In this document: positions 33,234 through 41,901 of the stretch, piece by piece
Layout of the letters: the number at the start of each line of letters is the position of its first letter
How positions within the stretch are numbered: position 1 is the stretch's first letter
Assembly: GCA_041659605.1 (NCBI GenBank)
Contig: JBAZXW010000019.1
Location: 1-64,000 of the forward strand
From: Solimonas sp041659605
GTDB lineage: Bacteria; Pseudomonadota; Gammaproteobacteria; Nevskiales; Nevskiaceae
Direction of reading: 5' to 3'
Length of the DNA: 64,000 bases
Notes under the pieces: generated by a model
Told to the model about the DNA's origin: nothing
The model's database searches: none
What the model saw: the letters and a program-made list of their open reading frames with translations, nothing else
Made by a program: the position numbers and the translations under genes

Positions 33234-35216
33234 TCAGGGCAGCTTGAAGCCGGCGACCGATTCGCGCAGCTTTTCCGACAGCACCGTCAGCTCCTGGACC
33301 GCGCTCGCGGTCTGGCTCGCAGAGCCCGAGGTCTGCACCGCGATGTCGCGGATGACCTGCATCGTGCCGGCGATCTTGATCGCCTGCGCCGACTGGTTGC
33401 GCGCGGACGAGGAGATGTCGGTGATCAGCTTGGCCAGTTCCTGCGACGAGGTCTCGACCTTGGTCAGCGCCTGGCCGGCCTCTTCGGCACTCTTCGCGCC
33501 GACGACCACGTTCTGGGTCGAGCGCTCCATCGAGATGATCGCTTCGTTGGTGTCGGCCTGAATCGTCTTGACCAGCGTTTCCACCTGTCGTGTCGCGTTA
33601 CCGGCACGTTCGGCCAGGCGCTGGACTTCGTCGGCGACGACCGCGAAACCGCGGCCCGCGTCGCCGGCCATCGCGGCCTGGATCGATGCGTTGAGCGCCA
33701 GCGTGTTGGTCTGTTCGGCGATGTCGTTGATGAACTCGATGATGTTGCCGATTTCCTGCGAGGACTCGCCCAGGCGCTTGATGCGCTTGGAGGTGTCCTG
33801 GATCTGCTCGCGCAGCGAGGTCATGCCCTGGATCGTGCGGTTCACGGTTTCGGCGCCGTTGTGCGCGATCTGCACCGACTGCTGCGCCTGCTGCGCCAGC
33901 TGTTCGGCGTTGGCGGCCACCTGCTGCATCGACTGCGACGTTGCGTTGATCGTCGTGGTCACCGCGGTGATTTCCTTGGCCTGGCGCTCCGAGGCCTCGT
34001 TCATGCGGATCGCGGTGTCCTTGGTGTTCGACGCCGCATTGGCGATTTCCGCCGACGTGGTGTTGATCGTGCCGACCAGGTTGCGCATGTTCTGGACGGT
34101 GTAGTTGATCGAGTCCGCGATCGCGCCGGTGAAATCCTCAGTCACGGTGACGTCGACGGTGAGATCGCCGTCGGCAAGGTTGGTGATTTCATCGAGCAGC
34201 GACAGAATCGCCTGCTGCTGCTTGGCGTCACGCTCTTCGGCGTTCTGCAGGCGCCTGCGCGTGTTGCGCACGGTGATGACGATGAACACGATCAGCAGCA
34301 CGATCGCCAGGCCGCCGGAGGCCGCGACGACGATCGGCAGGATGACCTGCTGTACCCGTGTGTCGAGCAGTTTCTGTTCGAGGGCCTTGGCCGTTGCGAT
34401 GACGTTGGCCGCCGCGCCCTGCAGCTGGCCCGCGGCGATCTGCAGGCCGTCGATCGTCGCGCCGTTGCTCTTCAGGATTTCGACATTCTCGGCGATCGGC
34501 GCGAAGCGCTCCTCGGCGTCGCGCGCCAGTGCGCTCACTTCCGGAATCGCGCGCAGCTGCTGATTGACCTGGCCGAACTCGGCGACTTCGGTGGCGAGCG
34601 CCTGGATCGTCGCGGCGGCGTCGCGGCCCTGGCTCAGCACCCGGCGCGAGTTGTTGCTGATCCGTTCGAGACGCACCAGCTGGGCGATCGCCGGATTCCT
34701 GCCGGCGCGGCCGCCGAGCCCTTCGGCGATGCGCTCGTAGATCCTGAAGACATCCTCGCCCGAGTCCGCGTGCGCCGTCTGGGCGATCGTGCGGATGCTG
34801 TCGGCGGACTGGCGCCACGCCGACTCGCCGTCGACGATGGTCTGCACCGTGGCCTTCATCTGGCCCCAGGCCTCGCCCACCTTGGCGACGTCTGCCTGTG
34901 CGGCGCCGGGCGCAGGGGTAATGCCGGAATCCGCATCGCCCTTGGCGAGGGCGCCGACCGTGAAGTCGAGATCCTCGGCGCGGGACGACAGCGTCAGGAA
35001 GTCCGGCGCCTGTCCGCGCGTCGCCGTTTCGCCGACGTCGACGACTTCGCCGACGTCGCCGGAAACGCTGCGCGCCAGCTCGACCCAGGTTTCGTCCTGG
35101 GTTCCGGCGCGCTGGATCGTATAGAAGCCACCCATCGCCACGATGATCAACAACACCGCGGCGATCAGCGTCGCAAGTTCGCGCCGGCTCCCCCTGACTC
35201 TTCTCTGTTCGGCCAT
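33234..35216 (-). CDS. pilJ: Type IV pilus chemoreceptor PilJ
   Basis: A 660-residue methyl-accepting protein. Membrane helices are at about 14-33 and 292-315, enclosing a periplasmic sensor of about 250 residues. A HAMP linker (DEITNLADGDLTVDVTVTED) leads to the signalling coiled coil with hairpin tip FINDIAEQTNTLALNASIQA. The alanine-rich tip with AAMAGDAGRGFAVVADEVQ is PilJ-type. It follows pilH by 39 bases but lies 9 kb from pilG, on the opposite strand from pilI and chpA. Confidence 0.92.
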   Translation of the reverse strand: MAEQRRVRGSRRELATLIAAVLLIIVAMGGFYTIQRAGTQDETWVELARSVSGDVGEVVDVGETATRGQAPDFLTLSSRAEDLDFTVGALAKGDADSGITPAPGAAQADVAKVGEAWGQMKATVQTIVDGESAWRQSADSIRTIAQTAHADSGEDVFRIYERIAEGLGGRAGRNPAIAQLVRLERISNNSRRVLSQGRDAAATIQALATEVAEFGQVNQQLRAIPEVSALARDAEERFAPIAENVEILKSNGATIDGLQIAAGQLQGAAANVIATAKALEQKLLDTRVQQVILPIVVAASGGLAIVLLIVFIVITVRNTRRRLQNAEERDAKQQQAILSLLDEITNLADGDLTVDVTVTEDFTGAIADSINYTVQNMRNLVGTINTTSAEIANAASNTKDTAIRMNEASERQAKEITAVTTTINATSQSMQQVAANAEQLAQQAQQSVQIAHNGAETVNRTIQGMTSLREQIQDTSKRIKRLGESSQEIGNIIEFINDIAEQTNTLALNASIQAAMAGDAGRGFAVVADEVQRLAERAGNATRQVETLVKTIQADTNEAIISMERSTQNVVVGAKSAEEAGQALTKVETSSQELAKLITDISSSARNQSAQAIKIAGTMQVIRDIAVQTSGSASQTASAVQELTVLSEKLRESVAGFKLP

Positions 35217-35255
35217 GTCTCCCCCGTGAGAACGCCTACCTCTGGTACCGCTTGC

Positions 35256-35621
35256 CTACTTGCCGAGCACGGCGTTGATCTTCGCCAGCAGATCCGCTTC
35301 CTTGACCGGCTTGACCATGTATTCCTTGGCGCCCTGCCGCAGCGCCCAGACGCGGTCGGTCTCCTGGTTCTTGCTGCTGACGACGATCACCGGGATGTGC
35401 GCGGTGACCGGGTCCTTGGACAGGGTGCGGGTCGCCTGGAAGCCGTTCACGCCGGGCATGACGACGTCCATGATGATCACGTCCGGTTTCTCCAGACGCA
35501 CCCGCGGGATGGCGGCTTCGCCCGATGACGCGTCGCTGACCGCGTGGCCGGCCTTCTGCAGCAGGCTACGCAGGTTCTCGACGTCCGTCGGTGAATCATC
35601 AACGATCATGATGCGTGCCAT
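35256..35621 (-). CDS. pilH: Twitching motility response regulator PilH
   Basis: A 121-residue single REC domain: RIMIVDDSPTDVENL (acidic pocket), phospho-Asp in VIIMDVVMPGVNG, and the conserved Thr/Ser and Lys (VVSSKN, VKPVKE). The N-terminus MARIMIVDDSPT and GFQATRTLSKDPVTAHIPVI closely follow Pseudomonas PilH. The ATG at 35621 was chosen over an upstream start to match the 121-residue family length. It probably acts as phosphate sink or retraction branch of the Pil-Chp pathway. Confidence 0.9.
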   Translation of the reverse strand: MARIMIVDDSPTDVENLRSLLQKAGHAVSDASSGEAAIPRVRLEKPDVIIMDVVMPGVNGFQATRTLSKDPVTAHIPVIVVSSKNQETDRVWALRQGAKEYMVKPVKEADLLAKINAVLGK

Positions 35622-35744
35622 AGTCTTGCCCCCGTCCGCGGGTGCGGACGTCATATAGTAGATAACAGACAGTAATTCCGGACTTTATACCAAGCCCCGC
35701 CGATCTGCGGCAAAGACTCCGGCCAAAGACGAAAGGGTTGCCCC

Positions 35745-37103
35745 TCAGGTGGAACCTGCCGCGGTGTAGACCTCGATTCCGGCGTGGAAGCTGCGCAGCA
35801 CCTTGCCGCGCATCGTGCGGCCGGAAAACGGAGTGTTGCGCCCCGAGCTGACCAGGTTTTCGGGACGCAGGATCCAGTCGCGGTCCGGGTCGATCAGCAC
35901 CAGATCCGCCGGTTCGCCGACTGTGATGCGCCCGGCGCCGATGCCGGCGATTGCCGCCGGCCCGCAGGTCAGCCGCGCCACCGCATCGAGCGGCGTCAGC
36001 AGACCCTCGTGCACCAGCGCCAGCGTCAGCGGCAGCAGCGACTCGAGCCCGGAAATGCCGGGCTCGGTCAACGGGAAGGGATTGATCTTGGCGTCGGCTT
36101 CGTGCGGCTGGTGATCGGAGCAGATCGCCTGCACGACGCCGCTGCGCACCGCGTCGCGCAGCGCGTCGCGATCGTCGCGCGAGCGCAGCGGGGGTATGAC
36201 GTGGCAACGGGCGTCGAAGCCGTCGACGTCCAGGTCCGTCAGATGCAGCTGATGCGCGGCGACGTCGGCGGACACCGGCAGCTTGCGGCGCAGCGCGGAC
36301 GCGAGCAGCTCGGCGCCGCGGGCGGTGGACAGGCGGCAGAAATGCACGCGCGCGCCGGTGTCCTCGACCAGCGAAATCCAGAAGCGCAGCGCGGCGACTT
36401 CGGCCGCGACCGGGATCGGCGTCAGGCCCAGACGGGTCGCGACCGGCCCTTCATGGGCGCAGCCGCCGGAGGCGAGGGCGGCATCCTGGGCGAAGACGTG
36501 CACCGGTAGATCCAGGCCCTTGGCGTACTCCAGGGCGCGGCGGGCGATGCGCGAGTCGCGCACCGGCGCCAGGCCGTTGCTCGCGCCGACGGCGCCGGCC
36601 GCCTTCAGCGCTGACAGCTCGGCGAGCGCGTCGCCGTTCAGATCCTTGGTCAAGGCGCCGAGTCCATGCACGCCCAGACCGCCGCCGGCCTGCTCGGCGA
36701 TGCGCTGCAGACGCAGCATCATCGCCGGCGTATCGATCACCGGCTGCGTGTCCGGCGGGATCAGCACATGCGTGATGCCGGCGGCCTGCGCGGCGCGCGT
36801 CTCACTGGCGAAGGTCGCCTTGTGTGTCTGGCCCGGTTCGCGGAACCGGGCGCAGAGGTCGACCAGGCCGGGCGTCAGCCAGCAGCCCTGGGCGTCGATG
36901 CTGCACTCGGCCTGCGTACGGGCGGCAGTCGAGCCGATCGCAGCGACGATGCCGTTCTGCAGCAGGACCGGCGTCGTGGCGTCGAGGCCGCTGGCCGGAT
37001 CGAGCACGCGGGCACCGCGGATCAGTACCGTACCGTTGCAGCTGGCGCCGCCGCCGCGCCGCGCTTGCGCCGACCACTCGCGCATCTTGCCGGGGCGGGT
37101 CAT
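35745..37103 (-). CDS. pyrC': Non-catalytic dihydroorotase homologue PyrC'
   Basis: A 452-residue amidohydrolase-fold protein. The metal-binding HxH of active dihydroorotases (DPHVHLREPG) is changed to DLCARFREPG, so both histidines are gone. SDHQPHEADAK near the C-terminus retains its later motif. In Pseudomonas such PyrC' chains are structural partners of aspartate transcarbamoylase. The start overlaps the pyrB stop, fitting a complex with PyrB. A catalytic PyrC must be elsewhere. Confidence 0.9.
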   Translation of the reverse strand: MTRPGKMREWSAQARRGGGASCNGTVLIRGARVLDPASGLDATTPVLLQNGIVAAIGSTAARTQAECSIDAQGCWLTPGLVDLCARFREPGQTHKATFASETRAAQAAGITHVLIPPDTQPVIDTPAMMLRLQRIAEQAGGGLGVHGLGALTKDLNGDALAELSALKAAGAVGASNGLAPVRDSRIARRALEYAKGLDLPVHVFAQDAALASGGCAHEGPVATRLGLTPIPVAAEVAALRFWISLVEDTGARVHFCRLSTARGAELLASALRRKLPVSADVAAHQLHLTDLDVDGFDARCHVIPPLRSRDDRDALRDAVRSGVVQAICSDHQPHEADAKINPFPLTEPGISGLESLLPLTLALVHEGLLTPLDAVARLTCGPAAIAGIGAGRITVGEPADLVLIDPDRDWILRPENLVSSGRNTPFSGRTMRGKVLRSFHAGIEVYTAAGST

Positions 37104-38146
37104 GCGTCGCTCCGCGCGCGACGACGCTGCGCGCGTCCTTTATCCGGTTTGCGCGGCCGCGCCTGGCCGCCGGTCTGCCCAAGAATCATCGCCATCACCG
37201 CCATGCGCACGGCGATGCCATGGGTGACCTGCTGCAGGATCAGCGACTGCGGGCCGTAGGCCATGTCGCCCTCGATTTCGACGCCGCGGTTGATCGGCCC
37301 GGGATGCATGATGATGGCGTCGCGGCGCAGCGCTTCGATGCGCTTGCGGGTCAGGCCGAAGTCACGGTGGAATTCGCTCATCGACGGCAGGTAGGCACCC
37401 AGCATCCGTTCCTTCTGCAGGCGCAACAGGATGACGACGTCGACCCCGTCGAGACCTTCGTCGATCCGATGACAGACGCGCACGCCCATCTGTTCGATGC
37501 CGGCCGGAATCAGGGTCGGCGGCGCGACGACACGGATGTCGGTCGTGCCCAGCGCGCGCAGCCCGTGGATGTCCGAGCGGGCGACGCGCGAATGCAGCAC
37601 GTCGCCGACGATGGCGACGCGCAGCTTGCGGAAGCAGTCAGTGCCGGGGCCCCCCGATCCAGCTTTGTAGCGGCGGATCGTGAACAGGTCGAGCAGGCCC
37701 TGGGTCGGGTGCGCGTGGCGGCCGTCGCCGGCATTGAGGATCGCAACGCCCGGCGCCGCGTGTTCGGCAAAGAAGTGCGCCGCGCCGGACGCCTCGTGGC
37801 GCACGACGAACATGTCGGCCTGCATCGCCTCCAGAGTCTTGAGCGTGTCGAACAGGGTCTCGCCCTTGGAGGTGCTCGACGCAGCGACCTGCAGGTTGAG
37901 CACGTCCGCCGACAGGCGCTTGGCGGCCAGCTCGAAGGTCGTGCGCGTGCGCGTGCTCGGCTCGAAGAACAGGTTGACGATGGTGCGGCCGCGCAGCAGC
38001 GGCAGCTTCTTGTCGGGCCCGCGCAGGGTTTTGTCGAGTTCTTCCGCGGTGTCGAGGATTTCCGTCAGCAGGTCGGCGTTCAGGCCTTCCAGCGTGAGCA
38101 GATGGCGCAGATGGCCGTGGCTGTCGAGTTGAAGTTCTGGGCTCAT
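37100..38146 (-). CDS. pyrB: Aspartate carbamoyltransferase catalytic subunit
   Basis: 348 residues; condenses carbamoyl phosphate and aspartate. FFEPSTRTRTTFE (carbamoyl-phosphate loop), GDGRHAHPTQGLLDLFT, and the aspartate-site block HPGPINRGVEIEGDMAYGPQ are present. The C-terminus is Arg/Lys-rich. No pyrR or pyrI is adjacent; PyrC' (next gene) probably replaces the regulatory chain in the holoenzyme. The ATG at 38146 was chosen; upstream translation runs into a repeat element. Confidence 0.96.
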   Translation of the reverse strand: MSPELQLDSHGHLRHLLTLEGLNADLLTEILDTAEELDKTLRGPDKKLPLLRGRTIVNLFFEPSTRTRTTFELAAKRLSADVLNLQVAASSTSKGETLFDTLKTLEAMQADMFVVRHEASGAAHFFAEHAAPGVAILNAGDGRHAHPTQGLLDLFTIRRYKAGSGGPGTDCFRKLRVAIVGDVLHSRVARSDIHGLRALGTTDIRVVAPPTLIPAGIEQMGVRVCHRIDEGLDGVDVVILLRLQKERMLGAYLPSMSEFHRDFGLTRKRIEALRRDAIIMHPGPINRGVEIEGDMAYGPQSLILQQVTHGIAVRMAVMAMILGQTGGQARPRKPDKGRAQRRRARSDA

Positions 38147-38213
38147 GCTGGGCGCGTATTCTGGGCTTTCGCTGGGCGCAATGAAAGCATCAGTTGCATC
38201 TCGTGCGGCAGGT

Positions 38214-38747
38214 TTTCGCCCCTGCCGGGGCGAGCCTCTTTTCTTTGCTTGTCCAAAGAAAAGAGGCGAAAAGAAAGGACACCCTGAGGTCGCACCCGCG
38301 TTGCGGGTGCCCTGCGCTGCTCGCGTGCTCGGGGCACGCGCCGACACGGCATCCGTGCCGTGACGGCGCTCCGCCGGCCGTCCTGGCCGTCGGACCCGCT
38401 GCGCGCGCTGTGCTGCTCGGTGCGACCAAAGGGGCCCGACAGCAACAGCAGCGGCTGCGCCGCCAAAGAAAGCCCCCTCTCCCCCGCGAGGGGGAGAGGG
38501 CTGGGGTGAGGGGGTGCTGTTGGGGCCCCTTGGAAGCGCCGAACGGAGTAGCGCGCGCAGGGGTTGAGCGGCCATGGACGGCCGCGAAAGCGCCGTTGCG
38601 ACAGGATGTCGCGTCGGCGCGGGCCCCGAGCACGATGCGCAGTGAGGGAACCCGCGACAGCGGGCGCTTACTCGGGGTGTGCTTTCTTTTGGTGAGCTTT
38701 TCTTTGCACAAGCAAAGAAAAGTCACTCGCCCCGACAGGGGCGAAAT
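38214..38747. repeat. 534-bp large imperfect palindromic element
   Basis: The gap 38147-38763 has no gene. It holds two arms of about 260 bases that are inverted, roughly 70-75% matching copies by eye. Both outer ends read TTTCGCCCCTG-(T/C)CGGGGCGAG, followed inward by CTTTTCTTTGCTTGT-CAAAGAAAAG hairpins, then GC-rich small hairpins (such as GCACCCGCGTTGCGGGTGC), with a CTCTCCCCC-GCGA-GGGGGAGAG palindrome at the centre. Long open frames through it are an effect of composition. Elements of this look are common between genes in Xanthomonadaceae (recollection, not checked). Confidence 0.75.
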
Positions 38748-38763
38748 CAATGGTGGAGAAGGC

Positions 38764-39177
38764 TCAGCAATTTTCCTCCAGCCACTGCTGCAAAATCACC
38801 CGCGCCGCCTGCGCGTCCCGATCCCCCTTGCGCACGCGCCGCGTCATGCGACCGCTGGAACGCGCGTCGCGCAGCCAGTCGTCGGCGGCGCGAGAGCTGT
38901 AGCGTTCGTCGGCGAGGTGCACGGGCAGTTTCAGCCGTTCCCCGAGCTGCGCGGCGAAGCGCCGTGCGGCTGTGGTCGTGGCCTGCTCGGAACCGTCCTC
39001 GTGCAACGGCAGGCCGACGATCAGCGCCGACGGCTTCCAGTCGGATACCAGCTTCTCGACGGCCTTCCAGTCGTTGCCGGCAATCGCCGCGAGCGCGCGC
39101 GCGCTGCGGGTGACGTCGTCGCCGACCGCGGTGCCGATGCGTTTTTCGCCGTAGTCGAAGGCCAGGAACAGCGGCAC
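38764..39177 (-). CDS. yqgF: Holliday junction resolvase-like pre-16S rRNA nuclease YqgF
   Basis: A 137-residue RNase H-fold protein: FLAFDYGEKRIGTAVGD holds the first Asp, ALIVGLPLHEDG and DERYSSRAADDW the middle motif, and DRDAQAARVILQQWLE the final Asp. It helps mature the 5' end of 16S rRNA. It pairs with yqgE, as in most proteobacteria. Confidence 0.95.
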   Translation of the reverse strand: MPLFLAFDYGEKRIGTAVGDDVTRSARALAAIAGNDWKAVEKLVSDWKPSALIVGLPLHEDGSEQATTTAARRFAAQLGERLKLPVHLADERYSSRAADDWLRDARSSGRMTRRVRKGDRDAQAARVILQQWLEENC

Positions 39178-39194
39178 GCGGCGCAGTGCGGCCG

Positions 39195-39758
39195 TCAGGC
39201 GTGACCGGCGTCGCCGGCGAGCTGGGTGACGTCGACGCCGAGCAGCTTGGTCGCCGCCTGCCAGCGCTGCTGCACCGGCGTGCGAAACAGAATCTGCTCG
39301 TCGAGCGGCGCATTCAGCCAGGCGTTGTGCAGGATTTCGGTTTCGAGCTGGCCGGCGCCCCAGCCGGCGTAGCCGAGCACGACGACATAGTCCGATGGAC
39401 CTTCGCCTTTGCCGATCGCGCGCAGGATGTCGCGCGAGGTGGTGATGAAAAGACCCTGCTCAAGGGACAGGCAGGACTCCCAGCCGCCCGGCTCGAGATG
39501 GATGACGAAGCCGCGTTCGGGCTGCACCGGGCCGCCCCAATAGACGATCGCGTCGCCGTCGATCTTTTCGTGGTCCAGTTCCATCTGCTCCATCATGTCG
39601 GTGAGCTTGAGCTCGGTCGGTCGGTTGATGATCAGGCCGATCGCGCCGTCGTCGCTGTGCTCGCACAGCAGCGACACCGTGTGACTGAAGTTCTCGTCTT
39701 CGAGGCTGGGCATCGCGACGAGGAACTGGTTCTTGAGAAAGGCGCTGACGTCGCTCAT
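39195..39758 (-). CDS. yqgE: YqgE/AlgH family protein
   Basis: A 187-residue DUF179 protein: NQFLVAMPSLEDENFSHTVSLLCEH and AIGLIINRPTELKL are the family signature, and VVLGYAGWGAGQLETEI the C-terminal one. Biochemical function is not settled; AlgH was named for an effect on alginate genes in Pseudomonas. The pairing with yqgF and proximity to pyrB and gshB match Pseudomonas gene order. Confidence 0.95.
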   Translation of the reverse strand: MSDVSAFLKNQFLVAMPSLEDENFSHTVSLLCEHSDDGAIGLIINRPTELKLTDMMEQMELDHEKIDGDAIVYWGGPVQPERGFVIHLEPGGWESCLSLEQGLFITTSRDILRAIGKGEGPSDYVVVLGYAGWGAGQLETEILHNAWLNAPLDEQILFRTPVQQRWQAATKLLGVDVTQLAGDAGHA

Positions 39759-39812
39759 GAGCCCAGTATCGGCCGGTCGGCGCGGTAGTCAAGGGCGTCG
39801 GCGACGGGGCGG

Positions 39813-40358
39813 TCAAACGGTATCGGCGGAGCGGATCGGGGGTAGGCGACGCAGGATCGCCTGCGCGGCGCCGCCGGTGGCCAGCCCGAAGGCCAGCGCG
39901 GCGGTCATCAGCAGCGGCAGCAGGCGCAGCAGGCCTGGATGCGGCACGAAGAAACCATAGGCCACTGCGAACTGTCCGGCCATGTGCGCCAGCGCCGAAC
40001 AGACCGACAGGCCCAGTGCCGAGAGTCGCAGTGCCGGCAGGCCGCGGTTCCACGCCGCGCCCAGAAACAGGGCCACCAGGCTCGCACACGCGCCGGCGAG
40101 CGACAGCCAGAACCCGGGTGCCATGAAGCTGCCGACCAGCAGGCTGCCGACGAGCACACGCAGCAGTGCAACCCACAGCGCCAGGCGCAGCGAGTGACGC
40201 ATCAGCACGATCAGGGTGACGACGTTGGCCAGGCCCGGCTTGACGCCGGGAATCGGCGACGGGAAGCCGGCCTCGATGACGTGGATCACGATCGCCAGTG
40301 CCGCGTAGCCGGCGACCAGGCGATCCTCGCGATCGGGTTGCAGGCTGCGCCAGGCCAT
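39813..40358 (-). CDS. Gx transporter family membrane protein
   Basis: 181 residues with five to six hydrophobic helices. The family block GVKPGLANVVTLIVLMRHS lies after the first helix (ALAIVIHVIEAGFPSPIPG). It matches the PF07456 family, earlier called heptaprenyl diphosphate synthase component I and now linked to extracytosolic flavinylation or Rnf-type loci. It is coupled (TGATG) to the NusG-II gene. Flavin or flavin-precursor transport is a guess from genomic context. Confidence 0.8.
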   Translation of the reverse strand: MAWRSLQPDREDRLVAGYAALAIVIHVIEAGFPSPIPGVKPGLANVVTLIVLMRHSLRLALWVALLRVLVGSLLVGSFMAPGFWLSLAGACASLVALFLGAAWNRGLPALRLSALGLSVCSALAHMAGQFAVAYGFFVPHPGLLRLLPLLMTAALAFGLATGGAAQAILRRLPPIRSADTV

Positions 40359-40720
40359 CAGAAGCTCATCGCATCCAGGCCGGCGCCGGCGTCGCCGGCG
40401 AGCACGACGCTGATGCGGCTCGGCAAGCAGGCTGTAGCGTCGCCGCTGTGGCTCAACCAGCCGCTGCGTACACAGACCTGGTTGCGGCACGGGCTCGCGA
40501 CGAAGCGCACGCGGCCGTTCTCGACCTTGAGCCGCGCCACCCCCAGCTTGCCGTCGACGGTGAACTCGCGATCGATGTCGAGAGGGTAGCGGCCGATGGT
40601 CTGGCCGCTGACGCGAACCTCGAAGCGCGTGGCGGCAACGGGCGGCTGCCAGTAGCGCGCGTACAGCGCACCGACGATCGCGGCGGCGATGCCGATCGCC
40701 AGCACGTCGCCCCGCGTCAC
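40358..40720 (-). CDS. NusG domain II-containing exported protein
   Basis: About 120 residues from a GTG start at 40720. One N-terminal hydrophobic helix (VLAIGIAAAIVGALYARYW) is followed by a NusG-II beta-barrel. The conserved cysteine block ASPCRNQVCVRSGWLSHSGD...CLP is typical of this small family, which is found next to ApbE and Gx-transporter genes. Role unknown; the cysteines suggest a periplasmic redox or metal function. Confidence 0.8.
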   Translation of the reverse strand: MTRGDVLAIGIAAAIVGALYARYWQPPVAATRFEVRVSGQTIGRYPLDIDREFTVDGKLGVARLKVENGRVRFVASPCRNQVCVRSGWLSHSGDATACLPSRISVVLAGDAGAGLDAMSF

Positions 40721-40733
40721 CGCAGGCGTCCGG

Positions 40734-41825
40734 TCACGGCACCGTCTCGAAGGCGGTGTCGTCGGCGAAGTGGATCCGCTGCGCCAACGTCGCCGTGACC
40801 TCGATACGCCCGTCGGCATCGACGACGAAGGCCTGGTCGACGCCCAGCCGGCGCGCGGTTTCGCGCCAGGTCTGCGGGCCGGCGACGAACAGTGCGGTGC
40901 TCGCGGCGTCGGCCTGCGCGCCGCTCGCGGCAACGACGGTGACCGCCTGCAGGCCGGCAGCCGGATAGCCGCTGTGCGGATCGAGCAGGTGGTGGTAGCG
41001 GCGGCCTTCGAACTCGAAGTAGCGCTCGTAGTCGCCGCTGGTGATGACCGCCTCGTCGCCGTCGATGTCCAGCGTCGCAAGCACGCGATGCTGCGCGTCG
41101 GGACGCGGGTGGCGCACACCGATGCGCCACGGCCGTTCGCCGCGCCGGCCGGCGGCACGCAGATTGCCGCCGGCATTGACGATGGCATGGCCATAACCGG
41201 CTGCGCGCAGGCGCTCGATCGCCAGGTCGGTCGCGTCGCCCTTGGCGATCGCGCCGAAATCGAACCAGATGCCGGCTGCGGGCCCGTAGGTCGTTGCCTC
41301 AGTGTTCAACACCGGTGCAGATTGCAGCGCGGCAACGGCCGCGCCGATGTCGGCGGCCGGCGGCGGCTCGCTGCGGAACTTCGTTTCGTCGTGAAAGCCC
41401 CACAGCTCCACGAGCCGGCCGAGGCGCACGTCGAAGCGTCCGTCGCTCGCGGTCGACAGCTGCGCCGCACGCGCGAACAAGGGACGCAGCTCGGCCGGGA
41501 TGGCTGCCGCCTCGCCGCGCGCGAGCGCCAGGTTGATGCGGCCCAGCGCACCGTCGCCCCAGGCGCTCCAGCGTTGTTCGTATTCGTGCAGAAAGACTTC
41601 CAGCTCATGCAGCGAGGTCTCGGCGACGGTGCGATCCTGCTCCGGTTCGAGGTACAGCGACACCGAAACGATGGTGCCCATCGCCAGGAACTCGCGTTCG
41701 ACCAGGCGCGGGTCGTTGCCGGGTTGCGGGCGCAGCGCCAGCCAGGTGAACAGCGCGGCGAGAGCGAGGCCGAAAACGAGGCGGCGCAGGAACAGGCGCA
41801 GATGCGGGGAGTCGGGCAGCTTCAT
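40734..41825 (-). CDS. apbE: FAD:protein FMN transferase
   Basis: A 363-residue ApbE. A membrane anchor at about 15-33 (LVFGLALAALFTWLAL) puts the enzyme on the periplasmic face. FLAMGTIVSVSLY, VNAGGNLRAAG and HLLDPHSGYPA are the family blocks. It covalently attaches FMN from FAD to Thr/Ser of target proteins. The next two genes encode NusG-II and Gx-transporter proteins, but no flavinylated target (Rnf/Nqr or FMN-binding domain) is seen in the window. Confidence 0.93.
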   Translation of the reverse strand: MKLPDSPHLRLFLRRLVFGLALAALFTWLALRPQPGNDPRLVEREFLAMGTIVSVSLYLEPEQDRTVAETSLHELEVFLHEYEQRWSAWGDGALGRINLALARGEAAAIPAELRPLFARAAQLSTASDGRFDVRLGRLVELWGFHDETKFRSEPPPAADIGAAVAALQSAPVLNTEATTYGPAAGIWFDFGAIAKGDATDLAIERLRAAGYGHAIVNAGGNLRAAGRRGERPWRIGVRHPRPDAQHRVLATLDIDGDEAVITSGDYERYFEFEGRRYHHLLDPHSGYPAAGLQAVTVVAASGAQADAASTALFVAGPQTWRETARRLGVDQAFVVDADGRIEVTATLAQRIHFADDTAFETVP

Positions 41826-41844
41826 GGAGATTTCGCGTGCAATG

Positions 41845-41901
41845 GTAGGGCGACCCGTGGCCGCCGGCGGCCACTCGACAGGCTCGGGAGGCCCGCCCTA
41901 C
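41845..41901. repeat. GTAG-footed REP pair at the gshB 3' end
   Basis: GTAG at 41845 with stem GGCGACC-CGT-GGCCGCC, and an inverted copy ending CTAC at 41898-41901. The TAG on the minus strand (41900-41898) is the stop codon of gshB. Confidence 0.65.

Noticed and set aside
30779..33247. 822-codon plus-strand frame
   Set aside because: Antisense to pckA and the FAH gene, both well-supported families. No domain in the product.
33081..35528. 815-codon plus-strand frame
   Set aside because: Antisense to pilJ. The repeated Arg/Asp/Leu composition mirrors the coiled-coil codons of PilJ.
38190..38750. Overlapping frames on both strands in the pyrB-yqgF gap
   Set aside because: They merely read through the large palindromic element. 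Both strands are open because of composition, and the products contain stretches produced by the hairpins.
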